Shown in pieces: positions 41,205 to 48,545 of a stretch of DNA of 64,000 nucleotides (positions are counted from its first letter, which is position 1; every line of letters starts with the position of its first letter). The stretch is taken from assembly GCF_014534645.1 (NCBI RefSeq), contig NZ_JACVQF010000233.1, positions 41,819-105,818 of the forward strand, read 5' to 3'. The notes beneath the pieces were generated by a model. That model saw only the letters and a program-made list of their open reading frames with translations. It ran no database searches and was not told where the DNA came from. The stretch comes from Streptomyces griseicoloratus (GTDB lineage: Bacteria; Actinomycetota; Actinomycetes; Streptomycetales; Streptomycetaceae). A program made the position numbers and the translations under genes.

Positions 41205-43294
41205 TGGGCGGACGCCTTCTCGCTGGGGGACTGCTGGGCCTGGATCGCCGTGATGGCGACGGTGTTGACGATGTCCTGGACGAGCGCGCCCCGGGACAGG
41301 TCGTTGACCGGCTTGCGCAGGCCCTGGAGCACCGGGCCGACGGCGATGGCGCCGGCCGAGCGCTGGACGGCCTTGTAGGTGTTGTTGCCGGTGTTGAGGT
41401 CGGGGAAGATCAGCACGGTCGCCTGGCCGGCCACCTCCGAGCCGGGCAGCTTGGTCGCGGCGACCGACGGCTCGACGGCGGCGTCGTACTGGATCGGGCC
41501 CTCGGTCTTCAGGTCGGGCCGGCGCGAGCGGACCAGCTCGGTCGCCTCGCGCACCTTCTCGACGTCCGCGCCCGAGCCGGACGTGCCGGTCGAGTACGAC
41601 AGCATCGCGATCCGCGGCTCCACGCCGAACTGCGCGGCCGTGGCCGCCGACTGGACCGCGATGTCGGCGAGCTGCTCGGCGTCCGGGTCGGGGTTGACCG
41701 CGCAGTCGCCGTAGACCAGGACCTTGTCGGCCAGGCACATGAAGAAGACGGAGGAGACGATGGACGCCTCCGGCTTCGTCTTGATGATCTCGAAGGCGGG
41801 CCGGATGGTCGCCGCCGTCGAGTGCACGGACCCCGACACCATCCCGTCGGCGAGACCTTCCTGCACCATCAGGGTGCCGAAGTAGTTCACGTCCGAGACG
41901 ACGTCGTACGCCAGCTCCACGGTGACGCCCTTGTGGGCGCGCAGGGCGGCGTACTTCTCGGCGAAGGAGTCGCGCAGCTCGGAGACGGCCGGGTCGATGA
42001 GCTGCGAGCCGCCGAGGTCGATGCCGAGGTCGGCGGCCTTCTTGCGGATCTGCTCGACGGGACCCAGCAGCGTCAGCTCGCACACGCCCCGGCGCAGCAG
42101 CACCTCCGCCGCGTGCAGCACGCGCTCCTCGGTGCCCTCCGGCAGGACGACCCGGCGCAGGTCGGAGCGGGCCTGTTCGAGGAGCTTGTGCTCGAACATC
42201 ATCGGCGTCACGCGGTCGCTGCTCGGCGCGGAGACGCGGCTCGCCAGGTCGGCGGTGTCGACGTACCGCTCGAAGACGCCGAGGGCGGTCTCCGCCTTGC
42301 GCGGGGTGGCCGCGTTCAGCTTGCCCTCCAGGGAGAACAGCTGCTCGGCGGTGGGGAAGCTGTTGCCGGGCACCGACAGCACGGGGGTGCCGGGGGCGAG
42401 CCGGGCGGCCAGCGTGAGGATGTCCTCGCCCGGCACCTCGTTCAGGGTGAGCAGCACGCCGGCTATCGGCGGGGTGCCGGCGCTGTGCGCGGCGAGGGTG
42501 CCGATGACCAGGTCGGCGCGGTCGCCGGGCGTGATCACCAGGCAGCCCGGGGTCAGCGCGCTCAGCAGGTTCGGCAGCATGGCCCCGCCGAAGACGAAGT
42601 CCAGCGCGTCCCGGGCGAGCCCGGAGTCGTCGCCGAGGATCACCTTGGCGCCCAGGGTGTGCGCGATCTGGGAGACGGTCGGCGCCGACAGCGCCGGCTC
42701 GTCGGGCACCACCCAGCACGGCACGGGCAGCCGGCCCGCGAGCCGCTCGGCGATCTCGTCCCGGTCCTTGCGGGCGACCCGGTTGGCGACCATGGCGAGG
42801 ACGTCGCAGCCCAGACCGTCGTAGGCGCGGAAGGCGTTGCGGGTCTCGGCCAGCACGGACTCGGCGGCCTGCTTGCGCCCGCCGACCACGGGGATCACGG
42901 ACGCGCCGAACTCGTTGGCGAGCCGTGCGTTCAGCGACAGCTCGTCGGGGAGCTGCGTGTCGGCGAAGTCGGTGCCGAGGACCAGGACGACGTCGTAGTC
43001 GCGGGCGACCAGGTGGAACCGGTCGACCAGGGCGGACACCAGCTCGTCCGTGCCCTGCTCGGCCTGGAGCGCGGACGCCTCCTGATAGTCCATGCCGTAC
43101 ACGGTCGCCGGGTCCTGGGTGAGCCGGTAGCGGGCGCGCAGCAGCTCGAAGAGGCGGTCGGGCCCGTCGTGGACCAGGGGACGGAAGACGCCGACCCGGT
43201 CGACCTGCCGGGTCAGGAGCTCCATGACCCCCAGCTCGACGACCTGGCGGCCGTCGCCGCGGTCGATACCGGTCACGTACACGCTGCGCGTCAC
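41201..43294 (-). CDS. pta: Phosphate acetyltransferase
   Basis: Acetyl-CoA + phosphate to acetyl phosphate. The 697-residue long-form Pta has an N-terminal P-loop-like domain (from SVYVTGIDRGDGRQVVELG), a middle DRTGG domain (about 220-330), and the C-terminal catalytic domain (ARSDLRRVVLPEGTEERVLHAAE ... MVSGSVHSTAATIRPAFEIIKT ... SYSTGTSGSG). The N-terminal P-loop Gly-Lys-Ser/Thr is degenerate (GDGRQVV), so nucleotide binding there is uncertain. I chose the GTG at 43294 with GGAG upstream; an upstream frame start at 43360 adds 22 unconserved residues. Divergent from pfkA. Confidence 0.96.
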   Translation of the reverse strand: MTRSVYVTGIDRGDGRQVVELGVMELLTRQVDRVGVFRPLVHDGPDRLFELLRARYRLTQDPATVYGMDYQEASALQAEQGTDELVSALVDRFHLVARDYDVVLVLGTDFADTQLPDELSLNARLANEFGASVIPVVGGRKQAAESVLAETRNAFRAYDGLGCDVLAMVANRVARKDRDEIAERLAGRLPVPCWVVPDEPALSAPTVSQIAHTLGAKVILGDDSGLARDALDFVFGGAMLPNLLSALTPGCLVITPGDRADLVIGTLAAHSAGTPPIAGVLLTLNEVPGEDILTLAARLAPGTPVLSVPGNSFPTAEQLFSLEGKLNAATPRKAETALGVFERYVDTADLASRVSAPSSDRVTPMMFEHKLLEQARSDLRRVVLPEGTEERVLHAAEVLLRRGVCELTLLGPVEQIRKKAADLGIDLGGSQLIDPAVSELRDSFAEKYAALRAHKGVTVELAYDVVSDVNYFGTLMVQEGLADGMVSGSVHSTAATIRPAFEIIKTKPEASIVSSVFFMCLADKVLVYGDCAVNPDPDAEQLADIAVQSAATAAQFGVEPRIAMLSYSTGTSGSGADVEKVREATELVRSRRPDLKTEGPIQYDAAVEPSVAATKLPGSEVAGQATVLIFPDLNTGNNTYKAVQRSAGAIAVGPVLQGLRKPVNDLSRGALVQDIVNTVAITAIQAQQSPSEKASAQ

Positions 43295-43353
43295 GCGTGC
43301 TCTCCGTTTCGTCGCCGTCACAAAAATCGCCCACCGAGGTGAGCCGAACCCTC

Positions 43354-43382
43354 TTGACAATACCTCCGGCTGTAGATAAGGC
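43354..43382 (+). promoter_or_regulatory. Likely pfkA promoter
   Basis: TTGACA (43354-43359), 17-bp spacer, then TAAGGC (43377-43382), about 90 bp upstream of the pfkA ATG. The -35 is a perfect match to the vegetative consensus; the -10 is partial. Confidence 0.5.
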
Positions 43383-43474
43383 GCCCGTCAATGTAGCGTC
43401 GGTATCGTGCCGTGGGACGTGGAAGAATCGACAGTGGCTCACCGGCGTCAACAGCGAGCAGGAGACACAGCACG

Positions 43475-44500
43475 ATGCGTATCGGAGTTCTCACCGCAGG
43501 CGGCGACTGCCCCGGCCTGAACGCAGTGATCCGGTCGGTCGTGCACCGAGCGGTCGACAACTACGGCGACGAGGTCATCGGCTTCGAGGACGGGTACGCG
43601 GGCCTGCTGGACGGCCGTTACCGCAACCTCGACCTGAACGCGGTCAGCGGCATCCTGGCCCGGGGCGGCACCATCCTCGGATCCTCCCGCCTGGAGCGCG
43701 ACCGGCTGCGCGAGGCCTGCGAGAACGCCGCCGACATCGCCCGCGACTTCGGCATCGACGCGCTGATCCCGATCGGCGGCGAGGGCACGCTGACGGCCGC
43801 CCGGATGCTGTCGGACGCGGGCCTGCCGGTGGTCGGCGTGCCGAAGACCATCGACAACGACATCTCCTCCACGGACCGCACCTTCGGCTTCGACACGGCG
43901 GTCGGCGTGGCGACCGAGGCGATGGACCGCCTGAAGACCACGGCCGAGTCCCACCAGCGCGTGATGGTCGTCGAGGTCATGGGCCGGCACGCCGGCTGGA
44001 TCGCGCTGGAGTCGGGCATGGCGGCCGGCGCCCACGGCATCTGCCTGCCCGAGCGTCCGTTCGACCCCGCCGACCTGGTCAAGATGGTCGAGGAGCGGTT
44101 CGCCCGGGGCAAGAAGTTCGCCGTGGTCTGCGTCGCCGAGGGCGCCCACCCCGCCGAGGGCACGATGGACTACGGCAAGGGCGAGATCGACCAGTACGGC
44201 CACGAGCGCTTCCAGGGCATCGGCACCGCGCTGGCCTACGAGCTGGAGCGGCGGCTCGGCAAGGAGGCCAAGCCGGTCATCCTCGGCCACGTCCAGCGCG
44301 GCGGCACGCCGACCGCGTACGACAGGGTGCTCGCCACCCGCTTCGGCTGGCACGCGGTGGAGGCGGCGCACCGGGGCGAGTTCGGCCGGATGACCGCCCT
44401 GCGCGGCACGGACGTCGTCATGGTGCCGCTGGCGGAGGCGGTGACCGAGCTGAAGACGGTCCCGAAGGACCGGATGGACGAGGCCGAGTCGGTCTTCTGA
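43475..44500 (+). CDS. pfkA: 6-phosphofructokinase
   Basis: Phosphorylates fructose 6-phosphate in glycolysis. Of the 341 residues, motifs are MRIGVLTAGGDCPGLNAVIR, PIGGEGTLTAARML, VPKTIDNDI, EVMGRHAGWIA and ILGHVQRGGTPTAYDR. At the two donor-specificity positions it has Gly (GGEGT, ATP type) and Lys (PKTIDND, a residue otherwise linked to PPi enzymes); this mix is found in actinomycete ATP-dependent enzymes. I chose the ATG at 43475 with AGGAGA upstream. It is divergent from pta, so glycolytic and acetate-forming genes face one another. Confidence 0.96.
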   Translation: MRIGVLTAGGDCPGLNAVIRSVVHRAVDNYGDEVIGFEDGYAGLLDGRYRNLDLNAVSGILARGGTILGSSRLERDRLREACENAADIARDFGIDALIPIGGEGTLTAARMLSDAGLPVVGVPKTIDNDISSTDRTFGFDTAVGVATEAMDRLKTTAESHQRVMVVEVMGRHAGWIALESGMAAGAHGICLPERPFDPADLVKMVEERFARGKKFAVVCVAEGAHPAEGTMDYGKGEIDQYGHERFQGIGTALAYELERRLGKEAKPVILGHVQRGGTPTAYDRVLATRFGWHAVEAAHRGEFGRMTALRGTDVVMVPLAEAVTELKTVPKDRMDEAESVF

Positions 44501-44510
44501 GCCCGTCGGC

Positions 44511-45215
44511 CTACGGGCGCTTGTCGACCGCCGCCCAGAAGTGCTCCACGATCCGGTCGAGGAAGTCGCGGCCGGCCGCACTGGAGTCGCCGCTGCCGCC
44601 GCCCCAGCTGAGGGTGGCGGCCATGTGCCCCTGGTAGTCCTGGTGCAGCTCCTGCAGCACCTGCTCCAGGAGGCGCCGGTCCAGGGGGACGACCTTGGCG
44701 ACCGGGCGGACGTAGCCCTGCCAGCGGGTGGTCACGGCACTCGACAGCAGGTCGGCGAGCTTCTCCTCGCGGCCGGTGACCGCGAGGAAGTCGGGCAGCG
44801 CGAGGCCGAGCACGTCGGCGAGCGCGGCCGACTGGCGGTCGGTGCCGCGCCAGCCGTCGGTCTCCTCCATCCGCAGATAGGCGCGGGGTTCGAGCCCCAC
44901 CGCGCGGGCCACGTCCTCGGGCGCGAGCCCGCGGGCGACGCGGTGCTCGCGCAGGGTCCGCGGCCTGCCGATGAGCTCCCCGGGCGAGCACCACAGCACG
45001 CCCGCGAGGGCGGTGAGTTCGGGATTGGCGGGTGAGGCGACACCCCGTTCCCAGGCGACGACGAGATCCGGGGTGACGTACGCGAGCCCGTACGACACCC
45101 GCATGCCGTGGGCGACGTGCTCGGGCCCCATGCCGAGGGCGGCGCGGAGCCGGCGGGCGGCGAGGGCGTTGAACGGGGGGCCGGTGTGGTCGGGGCGGGG
45201 TGAGGGTCGGTGCAC
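44511..45215 (-). CDS. XRE-family regulator with tandem helix-turn-helix domains
   Basis: A 234-residue DNA-binding protein. Two XRE-like HTH units occur in the first half: LRAALGMGPEHVAHGMRVSYGLAYVTPDLVVAWERG and LREHRVARGLAPEDVARAVGLEPRAYLRME (about 20-60 and 85-120). The C-terminal half is a helical unknown domain (LLSSAVTTRWQGYVRP...LLEQVLQELHQDYQGH). TAGTCA-N17-TACGTT ends six bases before the GTG at 45215, supporting a leaderless start there; a GTG at 45221 is also in frame. It converges with pfkA (10-bp gap). Target unknown; I recall similar genes in this position in other Streptomyces. Confidence 0.88.
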   Translation of the reverse strand: MHRPSPRPDHTGPPFNALAARRLRAALGMGPEHVAHGMRVSYGLAYVTPDLVVAWERGVASPANPELTALAGVLWCSPGELIGRPRTLREHRVARGLAPEDVARAVGLEPRAYLRMEETDGWRGTDRQSAALADVLGLALPDFLAVTGREEKLADLLSSAVTTRWQGYVRPVAKVVPLDRRLLEQVLQELHQDYQGHMAATLSWGGGSGDSSAAGRDFLDRIVEHFWAAVDKRP

Positions 45216-45321
45216 GGCCACAACGTAGGGGCGGCGGGCCGCGCTGACTACGGTCTGTTCAGCCAGGACCACGGATTGTACGAACGTACGGAATCGGTCA
45301 CCACGCCGTCACCGACCGCCG

Positions 45322-46161
45322 TCATCCCTTCACCGCCCCGCCGAGCGCGAAGCCGCCGCCCAGCCGCCGGGAGATCAGCACGTAGAGCAGGATGACCGGG
45401 GTCGAGTACACGATCGAGAACGCGGCGAGCTGCCCGTAGGCCACCATCCCCCGGTTGCCGAAGAACTCGTTGATGCTCACCGCCGCCGGCATTTGGTCCG
45501 GCGTGAGCAGCAGCATGAAGGGGACGAAGAAGTTCCCCCACATCATCACGAACGAGAACACCGTCACCACCGCCACCCCCGGCCCCATCAGCGGCAGCAC
45601 GATCCGCAGCAGGGACTGGAGCGAGGACGCCCCGTCGGTCCACGCCGCCTCCTCCAGCTCCTTGGGCACGCCGTCCATGAAGTTCTTCATGAGCCAGATG
45701 GCGAAGGGGAGCTGGGAGGCGGCGAAGAAGAAGATCGTGCCCTGGAGGGTGTCGATCAGGTTCACCCGCACGAACAGGGCGTACACCGGCACCATGATCG
45801 CCGTGATCGGCAGGCTGGTCGCGAACAGGACGGTGAGCAGGAACGGCCGGTTCAGGCGGGAGCGGAAACGGGACAGCGGATACGCCGCGAGGGCCGCGCA
45901 CACCACCGTCAGCAGGGTCGCCCCGCCGCACAGGACCAGGCTGTTCAGCAGCGGTGTGAAGGTGACGTCCTCGTTGAGGATCGCGTCGAAGTGCTCCAGC
46001 GTCAGGCCGTCGGGGGCCTTCACCCGGAGATCCGCCCTCGGGTCCAGCGCGGACAGCACCACCCAGGCCAGGGGCAGCACGAAGGCGGCGGCGGCCACCA
46101 GCAGCCCCGCGTCGGCGGCCAGGCGACGCCGGGTGCGGCGGGAGGAGGGAGTGCGGGCCAT
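45322..46161 (-). CDS. Sugar ABC importer permease (MalG-like)
   Basis: Second membrane subunit of a CUT1-type carbohydrate importer. The 279-residue product has six hydrophobic segments and the cytoplasmic EAA loop EEAAWTDGASSLQSLLRIVLPLMGPG that docks the ATPase. The ending YVLISRRLGGGFALGGAVKG is the typical MalG-type C-terminus that touches the ATPase. The start is the ATG at 46161 with GGAGG 10 bases upstream, five bases after the MalF-like gene. No ATPase gene is in the operon; CUT1 importers in Streptomyces usually share MsiK. An extended loop follows helix 1. Confidence 0.94.
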   Translation of the reverse strand: MARTPSSRRTRRRLAADAGLLVAAAAFVLPLAWVVLSALDPRADLRVKAPDGLTLEHFDAILNEDVTFTPLLNSLVLCGGATLLTVVCAALAAYPLSRFRSRLNRPFLLTVLFATSLPITAIMVPVYALFVRVNLIDTLQGTIFFFAASQLPFAIWLMKNFMDGVPKELEEAAWTDGASSLQSLLRIVLPLMGPGVAVVTVFSFVMMWGNFFVPFMLLLTPDQMPAAVSINEFFGNRGMVAYGQLAAFSIVYSTPVILLYVLISRRLGGGFALGGAVKG

Positions 46162-46166
46162 GTCCG

Positions 46167-47042
46167 TCAGACCTCCGTCCGCAGCAGGCGCAGGTACACG
46201 ACCGAGAACAGCGAGCCGATCAGCAACAGCAGCAGCGCCACCGCCGTGCCGTAGCCGATCAGGCTGTTCTGGAAGGCCTGCTCGTACATGAACAGCGGCA
46301 GCGTCTGGCTCCTGCCACTCGGGCCGCCGCGCGTCATCACCCAGATCAGGCCGAAGACGGACAGCGTCTGGAGGGTGTTGAGCATCAGGTTGGTGGCGAT
46401 GGAGCGGCGGATCATCGGCAGGGTGATGTGCCACATGCGGCGCCAGCCGCCGGCGCCGTCGACCTCCGCCGCCTCGGTGATCTCCTTCGGGATCTCGTTC
46501 AGCGCGGCCGAGTACACCAGCATCGAGAACGCCGTGCCCCGCCAGACGTTGGCGAAGGACACCGCCAGGATCGGGAGGGTGAACAGCCAGTTCTGCGAGG
46601 GCAGGTGCAGCCAGTCCAGGATGGCGTTCAGGGTGCCCTCGCGGCGGAAGAAGGCGTACAGCAGGAAGCCCGCCACCACCTCGGGCAGCACCCACGCCGT
46701 GACGACGATGCCGCCGGTCAGCGTGCGCACCGGCTTCGACGCGCGCTGCATCAGCGACGCCAGCGCCAGCCCCAGGGTGTTCTGCCCGACCAGCGACGAC
46801 AGCACCGTGAACACCAGCGTCAGCCATACGGCGTTGAGGAACGCGTCGTCCTGGAAGGCCCGGCGGAAGTTGTCCAGGCCGACGAACGACTCCTCGGCCT
46901 GCCCCGTGAGCTGGAGGTCGGTGAAGGCGATGACGACGCAGTAGGCGATCGGCCCGGCGAGGAAGAGCAGCAGCAGGGCGACGGCGGGGGAGAGGGGGAG
47001 CGCGCGCAGCAGGGAGCGGCGTGCTGCGGCCGGTCCGTTCAC
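46167..47042 (-). CDS. Sugar ABC importer permease (MalF-like)
   Basis: First membrane subunit of the importer, 291 residues with six hydrophobic segments (for example SPAVALLLLFLAGPIAYCVVIAF). The EAA loop is EITEAAEVDGAGGWRRMWHITLPM. The GTG at 47042 overlaps the stop of the solute-binding-protein gene (GTGA), so the order SBP, MalF-like, MalG-like is translationally linked. The sugar cannot be predicted from the permeases; the DasR-like site upstream suggests aminosugars or chitin products. Confidence 0.94.
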   Translation of the reverse strand: MNGPAAARRSLLRALPLSPAVALLLLFLAGPIAYCVVIAFTDLQLTGQAEESFVGLDNFRRAFQDDAFLNAVWLTLVFTVLSSLVGQNTLGLALASLMQRASKPVRTLTGGIVVTAWVLPEVVAGFLLYAFFRREGTLNAILDWLHLPSQNWLFTLPILAVSFANVWRGTAFSMLVYSAALNEIPKEITEAAEVDGAGGWRRMWHITLPMIRRSIATNLMLNTLQTLSVFGLIWVMTRGGPSGRSQTLPLFMYEQAFQNSLIGYGTAVALLLLLIGSLFSVVYLRLLRTEV

Positions 47043-48409
47043 TTGTCGACGACCTGGTTGTCGGTGGCCTCCCTGAGCGCGTCGTCGTAGCCGCGCGCCG
47101 CCTCCTGGACCGTCATGTCACCGGTCGTCACGCCCTCCATGGCCTCCTGGATGGCGACGGAGACCTTCGGGTACGCCGGGTAGGCGGGCCGGTAGTGGGT
47201 GCTGGCGACGAGGTCGGTGAAGAACTTGATGCCGGGCTGCGCCCGCACGTACGCGGGGTCGTTCGCGACGTCCTCGCGCACCGCGATGCCGGAGTTGGCG
47301 ATGTACCACTTCTGGGCGTTCGCCTTGGTCTGCATCGTCTTGATGAACTCGAAGGCCAGGTCCGGGTTGGCCGCCTTGGCCGGGATCGCCCAGGTCCAGC
47401 CGCCGGACATGCTGACCTTGCCGGGCGCCTGCCCGTTCTGCGTGGGCATGTACGCGAGGCCCAGCTCCTTGGACCACTCGGGCCACTCGTGGCCGCTGCC
47501 CTCCAGCCAGTCCTGAGGCAGCCAGGAGCCGTCGAGGGCGATGCCGAGCTTGCCCTGCGGGAGCAGTTCACCGCGGACGGTGGTGCCGAAGTTGGGGTCG
47601 AGCGCGTCGGAGACCTCGGGGCCGAGTTTCTCCCTGTAGACCGTCTCGACGAAGGCGAGGGAGTCCTCGAAGCCCTGGCCGGCGGTGATCCACTTCTTGC
47701 TGTTCTTGTCGTAGAGCGGGTCCGTGGTCCCGTCGCCGGTGCCGTACAGCAGCATCTGGAAGCCCTGCATGGTGGCGGCCTCGCCGGCGGGCTTGCCGGT
47801 GTACACGTTCAGCGGCGTGACGCCCGGGACCTTCTCCTTGATGGTGCGGGCCGCGGAGAGCACGTCGTCCCAGGTCTTCGGCTGCCAGTCGGCGGGCAGG
47901 CCGGCCTTGGCGAAGACGTCCTTGCTGAACCACAGGCCGCGGGTGTCGGTGCCGTCCGGGACGCCGTACGTCTTGCCGTCCTCGCCCTTGGCCGCGGCCT
48001 TCGCCGTGTCGATGAACTGGTCCCAGTCCTTCCACTTGGCGAGGTAGGGATCGAGGGGCTTCAGATACCCGCTGGTGATGTCGGAGTTGATCAGGAAGGT
48101 GTCCTCGTAGACCAGGTCCGGCGCCGTCTTGGGGGAGCGGAGCATCTGCTGGACCTTGGTGTAGTACTCCGAGTCCGGGGCCTTGATGGGGACGAGCTCG
48201 ACTTTCTTCCCCGGGTTGGCCTTCTCGAACTGCTTCTTGATGTCGGCGAGGTAGGTGTCCATCACCTTGATGGAGTTGTCCGTCGACTGCTTGAAGGAGA
48301 CCTTCACCGTGTCCGGGTCGCTGCCGGAGCCGCTTCCGCAGGCGGCGAGGGTGGTGGAGGCGAGAGCGGTGAGAGTGACGAGAGCGCTGAGCCGGACGGT
48401 GGGGCGCAC
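47039..48409 (-). CDS. Sugar ABC importer solute-binding lipoprotein
   Basis: Extracellular substrate-binding protein of 456 residues. A lipoprotein signal ends at the lipobox TLAAC (Cys about 24) followed by a Gly/Ser linker (GSGSGSDPDTV). The body has the family-1 SBP pattern (TAPDLVYEDTFLINSDITSGYLKPLDPYL, KTYGVPDGTDTRGLWFSKDVF, MSGGWTWAIPAKAANPDLAFEFI). I chose the GTG at 48409 because AGGAGG is eight bases before it; the GTG at 48415 is only two bases from the AGGAGG. Many aromatic residues line the expected sugar cleft. Promoter and DasR-like site are upstream. Confidence 0.94.
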   Translation of the reverse strand: MRPTVRLSALVTLTALASTTLAACGSGSGSDPDTVKVSFKQSTDNSIKVMDTYLADIKKQFEKANPGKKVELVPIKAPDSEYYTKVQQMLRSPKTAPDLVYEDTFLINSDITSGYLKPLDPYLAKWKDWDQFIDTAKAAAKGEDGKTYGVPDGTDTRGLWFSKDVFAKAGLPADWQPKTWDDVLSAARTIKEKVPGVTPLNVYTGKPAGEAATMQGFQMLLYGTGDGTTDPLYDKNSKKWITAGQGFEDSLAFVETVYREKLGPEVSDALDPNFGTTVRGELLPQGKLGIALDGSWLPQDWLEGSGHEWPEWSKELGLAYMPTQNGQAPGKVSMSGGWTWAIPAKAANPDLAFEFIKTMQTKANAQKWYIANSGIAVREDVANDPAYVRAQPGIKFFTDLVASTHYRPAYPAYPKVSVAIQEAMEGVTTGDMTVQEAARGYDDALREATDNQVVDK

Positions 48410-48462
48410 GGGCACGACCTCCTACGGACGCACTTCCTTGTGGCCGGGATGGCTGCCCGGTG

Positions 48463-48492
48463 AACGTAAGAGGAGTGGTCTAGTCAGGTCAA
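48463..48492 (-). promoter_or_regulatory. Promoter of sugar importer operon with DasR-like (dre) site
   Basis: On the minus strand TTGACC (48492-48487), an 18-bp spacer and TACGTT (48468-48463). Within it, 48474-48489 reads AGTGGTCTAGTCAGGT on the plus strand, matching the DasR consensus ACTGGTCTAGACCAGT at 12 of 16 positions with one half-site fully conserved. Binding would overlap the -35 and spacer. Confidence 0.55.
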
Positions 48493-48545
48493 TGCGTCTG
48501 CGCGGGATTGGGCGGTGGCGGTGGCGGTGGCGACGGCGGCCTCGG

